64,000 nucleotides of DNA from Pseudaquabacterium pictum (lineage in GTDB: Bacteria; Pseudomonadota; Gammaproteobacteria; Burkholderiales; Burkholderiaceae_C): NCBI RefSeq assembly GCF_005403045.1, contig NZ_BJCL01000005.1, positions 62,001 to 126,000 on the forward strand, given 5' to 3'. The notes beneath the pieces are model-generated. The model did not search any database. It had not been told where the DNA came from and was given only the letters and a program-made list of their open reading frames with translations. The position numbers were made by a program, and so were the translations under genes. Shown piece after piece: positions 21,394-31,978 of this stretch. Within the stretch, counting starts at the first letter, position 1. Every line of letters starts with the position of its first letter.

Positions 21394-22316
21394 AGCGCCT
21401 CCAGCACCGCGGTGGCCGACGGCGGCTGCCAGCGGCCGGCCAGGCGCTGCCACAGGCCCTGCCGGGCGGGCATGAAGGTCTGCGCGAAGCGTTCGCCGCA
21501 CAGGGTGAGCCGCACGTCGCCACCGGCGCGGGCCAGGGCGTCGATCGGGCCGGCGTCCAGCGCCCGCCAGGCCTCGCACCAGGCGGCCCAGTCCTCGTCC
21601 AGCGCGGGCTGGCGCAGGCGGTCGTCCACCTGCGCCGAGGGCGGCGGGGAGGCCCCGTCGGGCAGGCGGCCGCAGTGGCTGAGCCAGACGCTGTTGACCG
21701 TGGGCAGGCCGGCAGCCTCGCGCGCATCGTTCAGCGGGTGGGTGTAGAGCAGCATCTGCACCTCGTTCTGCAGCCGGCGGATCAGCCGCGCATCGCCGTG
21801 GCCGGGCAGCCAGCGGTCGATGTTGCGGCCGACCACGCGGTCCAGCGCGGCGGTGGCCAGGCCGTCGAACAGCGGGTGGCTGGCCAGCCATTGCAGCGGG
21901 CCGGTCGGGTGCAGGGTGAAGCCCTCGCTCTCGAACAGGGGGCGCACGGCGTCGAGCAAGCCGCGTGATGCCGCGTCGTCCAGCTGCAGGGCCCAGGGGG
22001 CCGTCAGGCTGACCTGGTCGGTGCCCACGTGCAGGTGTACAGGCGTCAGCAGGCCCCAGGGCTGGCTGGCGTCCAGGCCCAGCGCGGCGGCCTGGCGGGC
22101 AGCCAAGGGCAGGGCGGCATCGGGACCGGCTGGCCAACCCCAGGCCGTGGCCAGGGCCTGCTCATGCGGCGGGTTCAGGCTGTGGGCGTCGCTGCCCAGG
22201 CGTTGCCCCGGCTGCAGCCGGGCCAGCAGCTTCTCCAGCCGCGGCAGGGCCAGCGACTGCAGGGCCTGGTGGCCTGCCTCGGAGACAGTGCCGGCGAAGG
22301 GGACGATCAGGTGCAT
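21390..22316 (-). CDS. RpfE-like conserved protein (often annotated phosphoglycerate mutase)
   Basis: Cytoplasmic protein of 308 residues of the family that lies next to recJ in many beta- and gammaproteobacteria. It shows MHLIVPFAGTVSEAG at the N-terminus, PWGLLTPVHLHVGTDQVSL, LQNEVQMLLYTHPLND and VNSVWLSHCG. I see no metal-binding or catalytic motif of true phosphoglycerate mutases, so that database name should not be taken as function. The ATG at 22316 is preferred over an upstream start that would reach into the lolC promoter. It overlaps recJ by four bases. Confidence 0.75.
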   Translation of the reverse strand: MHLIVPFAGTVSEAGHQALQSLALPRLEKLLARLQPGQRLGSDAHSLNPPHEQALATAWGWPAGPDAALPLAARQAAALGLDASQPWGLLTPVHLHVGTDQVSLTAPWALQLDDAASRGLLDAVRPLFESEGFTLHPTGPLQWLASHPLFDGLATAALDRVVGRNIDRWLPGHGDARLIRRLQNEVQMLLYTHPLNDAREAAGLPTVNSVWLSHCGRLPDGASPPPSAQVDDRLRQPALDEDWAAWCEAWRALDAGPIDALARAGGDVRLTLCGERFAQTFMPARQGLWQRLAGRWQPPSATAVLEAL

Positions 22317-22411
22317 GTGCGACGCATTATCCGGGCCGGGCTCTGGCCGGCGCCGCGGCGGGCCCACTGTTAGCATCCCGCGCCTATGGCTTCTTCCCCT
22401 GGCCGGCCCGC

Positions 22412-23663
22412 ATGAACTGGCCCTATGAATGGCAGATCGGCTGGCGCTACACCCGCGCCGGTCGGGTCGGTCGGCGCAACGGCTTCATCTCCTTCATCTC
22501 GCTGGTGTCGATGCTGGGCATCGCGCTGGGCGTGGCGGCGCTGATCATCGTGCTGAGCGTGATGAACGGCTTCCAGAAGGAAGTGACCGACCGCATGCTC
22601 AGCGTGGTGGCCCACATCGAGGTGTTCGACGTGCAGGGCAATGCCCTGGCCGACTGGCGCGCCACCGCCGCCGCCGCGCAGAAGAACCCCGCCGTGGTGG
22701 CCGCCGCGCCCTTCATCACGCAGCAGTCGCTGATCGCCCGCGGCGACGAGATGCGCGGCGCCATCGTGCGCGGTGTCGACCCGGCCGAGGAACTGAAGGT
22801 GACGCCGCTGGCCGCGCAGATGGCCCAGAGCGGCCTGCTGGGCCAGCTGCAGCCCGGTGCCTGGCGCATCGTGCTCGGTGCCGAGCTGGCACGCCAGCTG
22901 CGCGTGCGGGCCGGCGACAGCGTCACCCTCGTGGCACCGGGCGGCCAGGTGACGCCGGCGGGCACGGTGCCGCGGCTCAAGAGCTTCACCGTGGCCGGCA
23001 CCTTCGACGCCGGCCACTACGAGTACGACAGCGGCCTGGCGCTGATCCATGTGGAGGACGCGGCCCGCCTGTACCGGCTGGACGGCCCCAGCGGCGTGCA
23101 GCTGAAGCTGGCCGACCTGCACCAGGCCCGCGCCGTGGCCCAGCAGCTGGTCGACAGCCTGCAGCCCGGCCTGCTGGTGCGCGACTGGACCCGCACCAAC
23201 CGCAACTGGTTCGACGCGGTGCAGCTGGAGAAGCGGCTGATGTTCATCATCCTGACGCTGATCGTCGCGGTGGCGGCGTTCAACCTGGTCAGCACCCTGG
23301 TGATGACGGTGACCGACAAGCGCGCCGACATCGCCATCCTGCGCACCCTGGGCGCCAGCCCGCGGTCGGTGATGGGCATCTTCGTTGTGCAGGGTGCGGC
23401 CAGCGGGGTGATCGGCACGCTGTCGGGTGTGGCTTTCGGCCTGCTGGTGGCGCTGAACATCGGCACCCTGGTGCCGGCGCTGGAGCGGCTGCTGGGCGTG
23501 GCCTTCCTGCCCGGCAGCATCTACGTGATCAGCCGCATGCCCAGCGACCCGCGCATGAGCGACGTGCTGCCGATCACGCTGATCTCGCTGCTGCTGGCCT
23601 TCCTGGCCACGCTGTACCCCAGCTGGCGCGCCAGCCGCGTCAATCCGGCGGAAGCCCTGCGCT

Positions 23664-23671
<8 letters not shown>
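22412..23671 (+). CDS. lolC: Lipoprotein-releasing ABC transporter permease LolC/LolE
   Basis: Inner-membrane permease of 419 residues that extracts mature lipoproteins for delivery to LolA. One membrane helix near the N-terminus ([21 protein letters not shown]), a large periplasmic domain (about 45-270), and three C-terminal helices (FtsX fold, from [19 protein letters not shown]). The segment [23 protein letters not shown] couples to the ATPase. A single LolC/E gene is followed by lolD with an eight-base overlap, so the complex is probably a homodimer of this permease. Confidence 0.94.
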
Positions 23672-24353
<682 letters not shown>

Positions 24354-24448
24354 CGGCCTGTCCACCGTCGGGACGATGCAGGGCGCACCGGCGGAACGCC
24401 GCTCGGTGCAAATTGGCGGCCTGTGCCACGCCACGCCAGGAAACGCCC

Positions 24449-24982
24449 ATGTCCTGCCTCATCGATCCGCCGCTACAACCTGCCAACCGAACGGTCCGCG
24501 AGCCCGCCCCGTTCGGCCCCATCGTGCTGGCCAGCGGCATGGGCCAGGGGCCGACACCGCTGGCCGCCTTCGATGCCGCCTTGCGCGACACCGGCGTGGC
24601 CAACTACAACCTGATCTGCCTGTCGTCGGTGATCCCGCCGGGCGCGCAGCTGCAGCGCGGGCGCTGGCACACGCCGCCATCGGCCTGGGGCCAGCGGCTG
24701 TACGTGGTGATGTCGCAGATGCGTGAGGAGCGGCCCGGCCACAGCGTGCATGCCGGCATCGGCTGGGTGCAGGAGCCGCGAAGCGGCGCCGGCCTGTTCG
24801 TCGAGCTGCATGGCGACGATCCCGACCGGCTGCAGCATGATCTTCAGCGCACGCTGCAGGCGATGCAGGCCGGCCGCGGTATCGATTTCGGCCCGGTGCA
24901 CACCGAGATCGCCAGCGCCACCTGCCACGACCAGCCGGTGTGCGCGCTGGCCATCGCGGTCTACGGCAGCAGCCCATGGTGA
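24449..24982 (+). CDS. pdaD: Pyruvoyl-dependent arginine decarboxylase
   Basis: Proenzyme of 177 residues that makes agmatine from arginine with a self-generated pyruvoyl cofactor. The cleavage site is the Ser59-Ser60 pair in NLICLSSVIPPG, which matches the PvlArgDC family. Other landmarks are VLASGMGQGPTPLAAFDAAL and the C-terminal Glu/Cys-rich strand. AGGAAA precedes the ATG at 24449. The PACE exporter begins inside its 3' end, suggesting that agmatine or a derived polyamine is exported. Confidence 0.9.
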   Translation: MSCLIDPPLQPANRTVREPAPFGPIVLASGMGQGPTPLAAFDAALRDTGVANYNLICLSSVIPPGAQLQRGRWHTPPSAWGQRLYVVMSQMREERPGHSVHAGIGWVQEPRSGAGLFVELHGDDPDRLQHDLQRTLQAMQAGRGIDFGPVHTEIASATCHDQPVCALAIAVYGSSPW

Positions 24983-25425
24983 GCCAGGCCGCCGACGCCG
25001 CGCCGCTGCGCAGCGCGATGGACCGGCTGCATCAGACGCTGTGGTTCGAGGCGCTGGGCCTGGTGCTGGTTGCACCGCTGCTGGCCTGGACCACCGGCGG
25101 TGACGCGGTGGAGTCGGTGGGCCTGCTGGTGGCGCTGTCGCTGCTGGTGATGGCCTGGGCGGCGATCTACAACACGCTGTTCGACCGCTGGGAGTGGCGC
25201 CGCCACCGCCGCGTGGCCAGTGACCGCCCAGCCAGCCTGCGCACCCTCCACGCGATCGGTCTCGAGGCCACCGTGGTGCTGATGAGCTGCCCGCTGATCA
25301 TGGTCTTCACCGGCCTGGACTTCTGGCCGGCCCTGGGCCTGGACCTGGCCCTGAGCGCCGTGTACGCCGCCTACGGCTGGGTCTTCCATTGGGGCTATGA
25401 CCGGCTGCGGCCGGTGGGCGGCTGA
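24976..25425 (+). CDS. PACE-family efflux transporter
   Basis: Inner-membrane transporter of 149 residues with four helices formed by two repeats of the bacterial transmembrane pair. Repeat one has R-x2-H-x4-FE (MDRLHQTLWFEALG) and the YNTLFDRWEW segment; repeat two has LRTLHAIGLEATVVL and the VFHWGYDR end. PACE proteins such as AceI exchange protons for cadaverine, putrescine or chlorhexidine. It overlaps pdaD by seven bases (GTG at 24979 is an alternative start within a GTGA), so the physiological substrate may be agmatine or another polyamine. Confidence 0.88.
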   Translation: MVSQAADAAPLRSAMDRLHQTLWFEALGLVLVAPLLAWTTGGDAVESVGLLVALSLLVMAWAAIYNTLFDRWEWRRHRRVASDRPASLRTLHAIGLEATVVLMSCPLIMVFTGLDFWPALGLDLALSAVYAAYGWVFHWGYDRLRPVGG

Positions 25426-25584
25426 GACGCACCGGCGCACGCCGGGCTGCGAGCGCCCTTGCACCCGCGGTGGACAGGGCGCCATGCCCGGTTCAGCCGA
25501 TTGACAGCGTGACCGGCAAGCGCACACTGCCCCGCACCCCAACACCACGGCCCGCGAAACGGGCCGGTCAACGAGGAGAACCGC

Positions 25585-26526
25585 ATGCTGTTCGATGTCT
25601 TGAAGCACTCCGCCATTGCCGTTGCGCTGTGCGCTGCCGGCATGGCCGTCGTCTCGGCCCAGCAGGCCGATGAGCGCCCGTTCGCCATCGAAGGGCGCAC
25701 CTTCGTCAACCAGGGCGCGTTTATCGCCGCCGGCCACCGCTGCGGCACGCCGCAGCATGACGACGAGCGCATGTCCGAGGTCGACCGGGTGCTGGCCGCG
25801 CACAAGGCCAAGCTGCAGAAGTGGGCCAAGCCCGGCGATCCGACACCGCAGGCCGCTGGCGGGGTGATCAATGTGTATGTCCACGTGATCACTGCCAGCA
25901 ACGGCACCGGCGCACCCACGTCGCAGCAGATCACCAACCAGATCAATGTGCTGAACCAGGCCTACGGCGGGCAGTGGACGTTCAACCTGGTGCAGACCAC
26001 GGTCACCGCCAACACGGCCTGGTACACGATGCAGCCCGGCACCACCGCCGAGCGCGACGCCAAGAACGCGCTGCGCCAAGGCACCGCGGACGACCTGAAC
26101 ATCTACCTGGCCAACATCGGCGGCGGCCTGCTGGGCTGGGCCACCTTTCCGTCGGACTACACCCGCAGCCCGATGATGGATGGCGTGGTGGTGCTGACCG
26201 CGTCGCTGCCGGGCGGCAGTGCTGCGCCCTACAACCTGGGGGACACCGGCACCCATGAGGTGGGCCACTGGATGGGCCTGTACCACACCTTTCAGGGCGG
26301 CTGCGCGCGGCAGGACACGGGCGGTGACGGCGTGGCCGACACGCCGGCCGAGAAGTCACCCGCTTACGGCTGCCCGACAGGGCGCGATTCCTGCAAGAAC
26401 CTGGCAGGCCTCGACCCGATCAGCAACTTCATGGACTACACCGACGATGCGTGCATGAACACGTTCTCGAATGGGCAGTTCAGCCGCATGGCGACCGCCT
26501 TCGCCAGCTACCGCGCGGGCAAGTGA
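25585..26526 (+). CDS. Secreted zinc metalloprotease, M43 (pappalysin-like) family
   Basis: Exported protease of 313 residues. After a signal peptide (about residues 1-25) and a short propeptide-like stretch, the catalytic domain starts near VINVYVHVITA. The zinc site HEVGHWMGLYH begins at residue 224 and matches HExxHxxGxxH; the Met-turn is SNFMDYTDDACM. Paired Cys residues (GGCARQ, YGCPTGRDSCKN, DACM) suggest disulfides. GAGGAGA precedes the ATG. No inhibitor or secretion gene is adjacent, and substrates are unknown. Confidence 0.9.
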   Translation: MLFDVLKHSAIAVALCAAGMAVVSAQQADERPFAIEGRTFVNQGAFIAAGHRCGTPQHDDERMSEVDRVLAAHKAKLQKWAKPGDPTPQAAGGVINVYVHVITASNGTGAPTSQQITNQINVLNQAYGGQWTFNLVQTTVTANTAWYTMQPGTTAERDAKNALRQGTADDLNIYLANIGGGLLGWATFPSDYTRSPMMDGVVVLTASLPGGSAAPYNLGDTGTHEVGHWMGLYHTFQGGCARQDTGGDGVADTPAEKSPAYGCPTGRDSCKNLAGLDPISNFMDYTDDACMNTFSNGQFSRMATAFASYRAGK

Positions 26527-26532
26527 GCCGCC

Positions 26533-26946
26533 TCAGCGCGGCGGCTGCCAGTCCACCAGCGGATTGCGGCCGTCGTCGCAGACCCAGGCCACCACCCGCC
26601 AGCCCGGTCGCAGCCGACCGGCTGCCGTGGTGATGCGCGCCCAGTCGGCAGCCTGGAACGGCTGGCCGGCCAGCATGAACCAGCGTGCCGCATCGCCCTG
26701 GCCGGGATGGCGGATGCGCACGGACTCGGTGGTGTCCCAGTCGGTGCGGATCTGCAGGTCGGTGTGGTCGCTGTGCCGGCTGTAGCGCAACACGCGCCCG
26801 TCGTACGAGGTCAGATGATCGCGCGGGCAGCCCGCCTCATCCGGTGGTCGCGACCGCGGCGCTGCGTCGCCCGCTGGCTGCGCCTGCGCGGCTGCGGTGG
26901 CCAGCACCACGGCCAGTCCGCAGGCGGCGGCGCGGCGCGGCGTCAA
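26533..26946 (-). CDS. Small secreted protein of unknown function
   Basis: Hypothetical protein of about 137 residues. A signal peptide (TPRRAAACGLAVVLATAAAQAQ) is followed by a compact domain with two Cys (AGCPRDHL, AWVCDDGRN) and many Trp/Arg residues. I do not recognise the family. The TTG at 26946 overlaps the stop of the upstream VWA gene; an in-frame GTG at 26967 is an alternative start. It is the last gene of the protease-MoxR-DUF58-VWA operon and converges on the M43 protease gene with six bases between. Confidence 0.6.
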   Translation of the reverse strand: MTPRRAAACGLAVVLATAAAQAQPAGDAAPRSRPPDEAGCPRDHLTSYDGRVLRYSRHSDHTDLQIRTDWDTTESVRIRHPGQGDAARWFMLAGQPFQAADWARITTAAGRLRPGWRVVAWVCDDGRNPLVDWQPPR

Positions 26947-27974
26947 AGAACCCGTCCGAACCACCACACGCTCAGGCCGGCGGCCAGCACCACCAGCAGG
27001 GCGCCGGCGGCCGCGAACAGCGCGCTGACCTCGGTCTCCTTGGTCTCCACCACCAGCCGGCTGGAGAGGCCCTGGTAGACCTGCTTCAGGTCCTCGGCCG
27101 TGCCGGCGTAGAAGTAGTTGGCACGGGTGGCGTTGGAGATGGCCTTCAGCGTCTCCTCGTCCAGCTTCACCCGCATGCTCCAGCCCTCGAAGCCGATGGT
27201 CTCGCCGGCCTTGGTGCCGATGCCCACGGTGAACACCTTCACGCCGCGCTCGGCCGCCATCTTGGCGGCTTCCATCGGATCCGGCCCGGTCGTGCGCTGG
27301 CCATCGGTCAGCAGGATCACCGCAGCCGATCCGTAGCTGCCCGGCTCCACCGGCTCGAACGGCTTCCTGGCCTTCTTCTCCTCGGGTGAGGCCGGCATCG
27401 CCCGCGCGCCGGTGATCTGGCTCAGGTCGATGCCTTCATCCGGGAAGATCGTCGCCAGCGACAGGATCAGGCCCGAGCCGATGGCCGTGGCCCGCTGCAT
27501 CTGGAAGCGGTCGATGGCCGCCACCACGTCCTCGCGGCTGACGGTGGGGGCCTGCACCACCGCGGCCGTGCCGGCGAAGCTGACCACGCCCACCCGCACC
27601 GAGCGTGGCAGCCCGGCGACGAAGGCCTTGGCGGCCTCCTGCGCGGCCACCATGCGGTTGGGCTTCACATCGGTGGCGCGCATGCTGCCCGACACATCCA
27701 TGGCCAGGATGATGGTCTGGTCGCGCGCCGGCAGCTTGAGCTTGACCACCGGCCGCGATGTGGCGAACAGCAGCAGGCCGACGGCCAGCAGCAGCAGCAG
27801 CGGCGGCACATGGCGGCGCCAGCCCGGGCCGCTGCCCAGCGCCTGGCGCACGATGGCCACGCTGGCCAGCCGCACGCTGTTCTTCTTGCGCCGCGCCAGC
27901 AGGCGCAGGTACAGCAGCACCAGCGCCGGCAGCAGCAGCAGGGTCCACAACCAATCGGGCCAGAGCAGGGTCAT
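26943..27974 (-). CDS. VWA-domain membrane protein (BatA-like)
   Basis: Protein of 343 residues with two N-terminal membrane helices (about 5-25 and 57-73), a von Willebrand A domain facing the periplasm or cytoplasm (about 85-310), and a C-terminal helix (about 318-340). The metal-ion-dependent adhesion site is DVSGSMRATD near residue 93 with the later VILLTDGQ. This is the BatA arrangement that goes with MoxR ATPases and DUF58 proteins. It follows the DUF58 gene by 15 bases. Confidence 0.88.
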   Translation of the reverse strand: MTLLWPDWLWTLLLLPALVLLYLRLLARRKKNSVRLASVAIVRQALGSGPGWRRHVPPLLLLLAVGLLLFATSRPVVKLKLPARDQTIILAMDVSGSMRATDVKPNRMVAAQEAAKAFVAGLPRSVRVGVVSFAGTAAVVQAPTVSREDVVAAIDRFQMQRATAIGSGLILSLATIFPDEGIDLSQITGARAMPASPEEKKARKPFEPVEPGSYGSAAVILLTDGQRTTGPDPMEAAKMAAERGVKVFTVGIGTKAGETIGFEGWSMRVKLDEETLKAISNATRANYFYAGTAEDLKQVYQGLSSRLVVETKETEVSALFAAAGALLVVLAAGLSVWWFGRVL

Positions 27975-27989
27975 GGCGGTTCCTCGGGT

Positions 27990-28991
27990 TCAGGCCGCAG
28001 CCGGCGTGCGCAGCGCCGCCGGCATGCGGTGGCCGCTGACAGCCCGCCCGCGCTGGCGGCGCAGGGCCACGTAGCGCAGCAGGGCGGCCAGCAGGTCTTC
28101 GTCGGTGGCCAGCTCCAGCACGTCGACGCCGGCGCTCTGCAGCTGGTCGCGCAGGGCTTCCTCGTGCTGCGCAGCCATGGCCTCGAAGCGTTCGCGGAAG
28201 CCGGCGTCCTGGGTGTCGACCAGCAACTGCTCGCCGGTCTCGGCGTCCTCCACCGTCAGCAGGCCGATGTCGGGCAGGGCCAACTCCAGCGGGTCGACCA
28301 GGCGCACCGCCAGCACCTCGTGCCGGCGCGCCAGCCGGCCCAGCGGCGTGGCCCAGCCGGGGTCGCTGATGAAATCGCTGACGACGAACAGCAGCGACCG
28401 GCGCCGCACGATGCCCTCGGCCCGGCCCAGCAGGTCGGCCAGCCGGGTGGGCGCGGCCGTGCCGCCCTGGCCGCGGGGTGCCGACGCCGGCGGTTGGCGC
28501 ATGCGGGCCAGCAACTGCAGCACCTGGCTGCGGCCCAGGCCGGGCGGGACCACCACCAGCCGCAGACGCGCATCGGCCGCGCCGGGGTGGTACAGGATGG
28601 CGCCGACCCGGTTGCCGTGGCGGGTGAGCAGCCGGGCCAGCGCGGCCACGAAGCCTTCGCTGAGGCCCAGCTTGGTCTGGTCGGCCGAGCCGAAATCCAC
28701 GCTGCCCGACAGGTCGAGCAGGAACCAGGCGGTCAACTCCCGGTCCTCGGTGAACTGGCGCACATGCGGCACCTGCAGCCGGGCGGTGACGTTCCAGTCG
28801 ATGTGGCGCACGTCGTCGGCATGCTGGTACTCGCGCAGGTCGGCCAGGTCGAGCCCGGCGCCCCGCCACAGCGTGCGGTAGTCGCCCTGCAGCAGGCCGT
28901 CGAGGCGGCGCAGCACCGTCCATTCCAGACGGTGCAGCAGCGGCTCGGCAGCGCTGCTGCCGGTGGCGGCTGGGGTGGCGGTCGTGGCCAC
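27990..28991 (-). CDS. DUF58 protein of the MoxR/VWA module
   Basis: Protein of 333 residues with the DUF58 signature (LREYQHADDVRHIDWNVTARL near residue 53, then FTEDRELTAWFLLDLSGSVDFGS) and a degenerate VWA-like fold after it. No membrane segment. Such proteins act with MoxR-type AAA+ ATPases as adaptors in metal-centre or envelope assembly. Five bases separate it from the MoxR gene and 15 from the BatA-like gene. Confidence 0.88.
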   Translation of the reverse strand: MATTATPAATGSSAAEPLLHRLEWTVLRRLDGLLQGDYRTLWRGAGLDLADLREYQHADDVRHIDWNVTARLQVPHVRQFTEDRELTAWFLLDLSGSVDFGSADQTKLGLSEGFVAALARLLTRHGNRVGAILYHPGAADARLRLVVVPPGLGRSQVLQLLARMRQPPASAPRGQGGTAAPTRLADLLGRAEGIVRRRSLLFVVSDFISDPGWATPLGRLARRHEVLAVRLVDPLELALPDIGLLTVEDAETGEQLLVDTQDAGFRERFEAMAAQHEEALRDQLQSAGVDVLELATDEDLLAALLRYVALRRQRGRAVSGHRMPAALRTPAAA

Positions 28992-28996
28992 GGCGG

Positions 28997-29998
<1,002 letters not shown>

Positions 29999-30013
29999 GG
30001 CGTGGCAGTCAGG

Positions 30014-31024
30014 TCAGAAAGGAGGCAGGCCGGCGCCGGCGGCGGCGTTCTCGATGGGCACGGCAAAGCCGATGCCGATGAAGGTGCGCTGTTCGTTCGG
30101 GTTCATGATGGCGGTGACGATGCCCACCACATGGCCGTCCATGGTGATCAGCGGCCCGCCGGAATTGCCCGGGTTGGCCGCCGCGTCGAACTGGATCAGG
30201 TTGGTGAGGATGCGGCGTCCCTCGGGCGAGCGGAACTCCCGCTTCAGGCCCGAGACCACGCCTTGCGAGGCCGATGGCCCGATGCCGAAGGGGAAGCCCA
30301 CCGCCATCACCGCCTCGCCAGGCGCGAGGCCGCTGGTCGAGCGCATGGTGGCGGCATGCAGGTCGTCGGGGATGGTCAGCGCCTGCAGCACCGCCAGGTC
30401 GTTCTCGGGCATCAGGTTCACCACCCGGGCCTCGCTCTGGCTGCCGTCGGAGAAGGTGACGGTGATCTTGGCCGCGCCGTCGACCACATGCAGGTTGGTC
30501 AGGATCAGGCCCTTGTCGACGATGACCACGCCGGTGCCGACACTGCGGCCGCCGTGCGGGTCGGCATCCTCGCTGTCAGGCGCGGGCACCACCGGTTTGC
30601 CGCCCTTGGCCGTCTTCTGCAGCGGTGCAGATGCGGCCGCAGGCGGTTCGCCCACCACCCGCACCACCGACGGCAGCACGGCCTCGTACGCCGCCAGGCC
30701 AGGCGCCTGCAGCGGCTCCTTGGCGATGGACTCGCGCAGTGCGGCATCGATCTGGTCGATGCCCAGCGGGCGCTGCACCTTGGCTGTCCAGGCCGGCCAG
30801 CCAGCGATCAACATCGCCAGCACCAACCCGGTGGCCCACAGCCAGCGCTCATGCCGCAGCAGCCGCTGTCGCCATGTCGGCCGGGCCGATGGCGGAACGT
30901 CGGCTGGTGGCATGTCGGACGCGGGCGGGCGGCCGGCGGCAGCCGCTGCGAGCGGCGCAGCCGGTGCCGGCGCAGGGCCGGCGGCGCGGGCAGGGGATCG
31001 GCTGTAGATCGAGGGGCGTGCCAT
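30014..31024 (-). CDS. Membrane-anchored S1C serine protease (DegP/HtrA-like, no PDZ)
   Basis: Protein of 336 residues. A Pro/Ala-rich cytoplasmic N-terminus precedes one membrane helix (WLWATGLVLAMLIAGW, about 63-80), then a trypsin-like domain with His in LTNLHVVDG, Asp in ENDLAVLQ and Ser in AANPGNSGGPLI. The sequence ends soon after the protease fold, so the PDZ domains of DegP are missing. The ATG at 31024 follows GGTGA. As first gene of the MoxR-DUF58-VWA operon it points to an envelope quality-control function. Confidence 0.87.
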   Translation of the reverse strand: MARPSIYSRSPARAAGPAPAPAAPLAAAAAGRPPASDMPPADVPPSARPTWRQRLLRHERWLWATGLVLAMLIAGWPAWTAKVQRPLGIDQIDAALRESIAKEPLQAPGLAAYEAVLPSVVRVVGEPPAAASAPLQKTAKGGKPVVPAPDSEDADPHGGRSVGTGVVIVDKGLILTNLHVVDGAAKITVTFSDGSQSEARVVNLMPENDLAVLQALTIPDDLHAATMRSTSGLAPGEAVMAVGFPFGIGPSASQGVVSGLKREFRSPEGRRILTNLIQFDAAANPGNSGGPLITMDGHVVGIVTAIMNPNEQRTFIGIGFAVPIENAAAGAGLPPF

Positions 31025-31135
31025 CGTCACCGGCTCCGGCAGCCGCCAGCGGGCCACCTGCACAACACCCTATCACGGCCAGCCGGCGTCTGCAGCCGCA
31101 CGGAGATGCCGACGCGGTGCTGCATCATGGGGGGC

Positions 31136-31978
31136 ATGACGCCGGTCTGGATCGACACCCATTGCCATCTGGACGCGCCGGAGTTCGATGGCGACCGTCC
31201 CGCGGTGCTGGCCCGCGCCCGCGCCGCCGGCGTGGCCCTGCAGGTGCTGCCAGCGGTGATGGCAGCCCACTTCGACACCGTGCGCGCGATGGCCCATGCC
31301 CACGGTCTGGCCTACGCGCTGGGCATCCACCCGTTGTACGTGGACCGCAGCGTCGACGCCGACCTGGACATCCTGGCCGACGCCCTGGCCCGCCACCGAG
31401 ACGACCCGCGCCTGGTGGCGGTGGGCGAGATCGGGCTCGATCACTTCGTGCCCGGGCTGGATCTGGTGCGTGCCGAGCGCTTCTACCAGGCGCAGCTGCG
31501 GCTGGCGCGGGATGCGGGGCTGCCGGTCCTGCTGCATGTGCGGCGCTCGGCCGACGGGCTGCTGAAGGGACTGCGCCGCATGCCGGTGCCTGGCGGCATC
31601 GCGCATGCGTTCAATGCCAGCGATGCGCAGGCTGCGGTGTTCGTGGCCATGGGGTTCCGCATGGGTTTTGGCGGCGCCATGACCTTCGAGCGTTCGCTGC
31701 AGATCCGCCGTCTGGCCGGCAGCCTGCCGGCCGACCGGCTGGTGCTGGAGACCGACGCGCCGGACATCCCGCCGCACTGGCTGTACCGCACCGCGGCGCA
31801 GCGGGATGCGGGCGAGGCCACCGGCCGCAACGAGCCGGCCGAGTTGCCGCGCATCGCCCACACGCTGGCCGGGCTGCGCGGCTGGAACCTGGCGGAGACG
31901 GCCGCCGCCACCAGTGCCAACGCGGTGGCGGCGCTGCCGCGGCTGGCCGGTCTGCTCAGTCCCGCGCGCGCGGCGTGA
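31136..31978 (+). CDS. tatD: TatD-family metal-dependent hydrolase (DNase)
   Basis: Metal-dependent hydrolase of 280 residues with a TIM-barrel amidohydrolase fold. Metal ligands appear in DTHCHLD (His9, His11), VGEIGLDHF, LLHVRRS, IAHAFNAS and LETDAPDIPPHW. TatD enzymes act as 3'-5' DNases in DNA repair or fragmentation. An ATG nine bases upstream (31127) is an equal alternative start. It diverges from the S1C protease and its end overlaps the mscS gene tail to tail by 23 bases. Confidence 0.92.
   Translation: MTPVWIDTHCHLDAPEFDGDRPAVLARARAAGVALQVLPAVMAAHFDTVRAMAHAHGLAYALGIHPLYVDRSVDADLDILADALARHRDDPRLVAVGEIGLDHFVPGLDLVRAERFYQAQLRLARDAGLPVLLHVRRSADGLLKGLRRMPVPGGIAHAFNASDAQAAVFVAMGFRMGFGGAMTFERSLQIRRLAGSLPADRLVLETDAPDIPPHWLYRTAAQRDAGEATGRNEPAELPRIAHTLAGLRGWNLAETAAATSANAVAALPRLAGLLSPARAA

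Noticed and set aside
21390-22316. Calling the gene before recJ a phosphoglycerate mutase
   Set aside because: No mutase active-site motif is visible; the database label appears to be inherited rather than supported.
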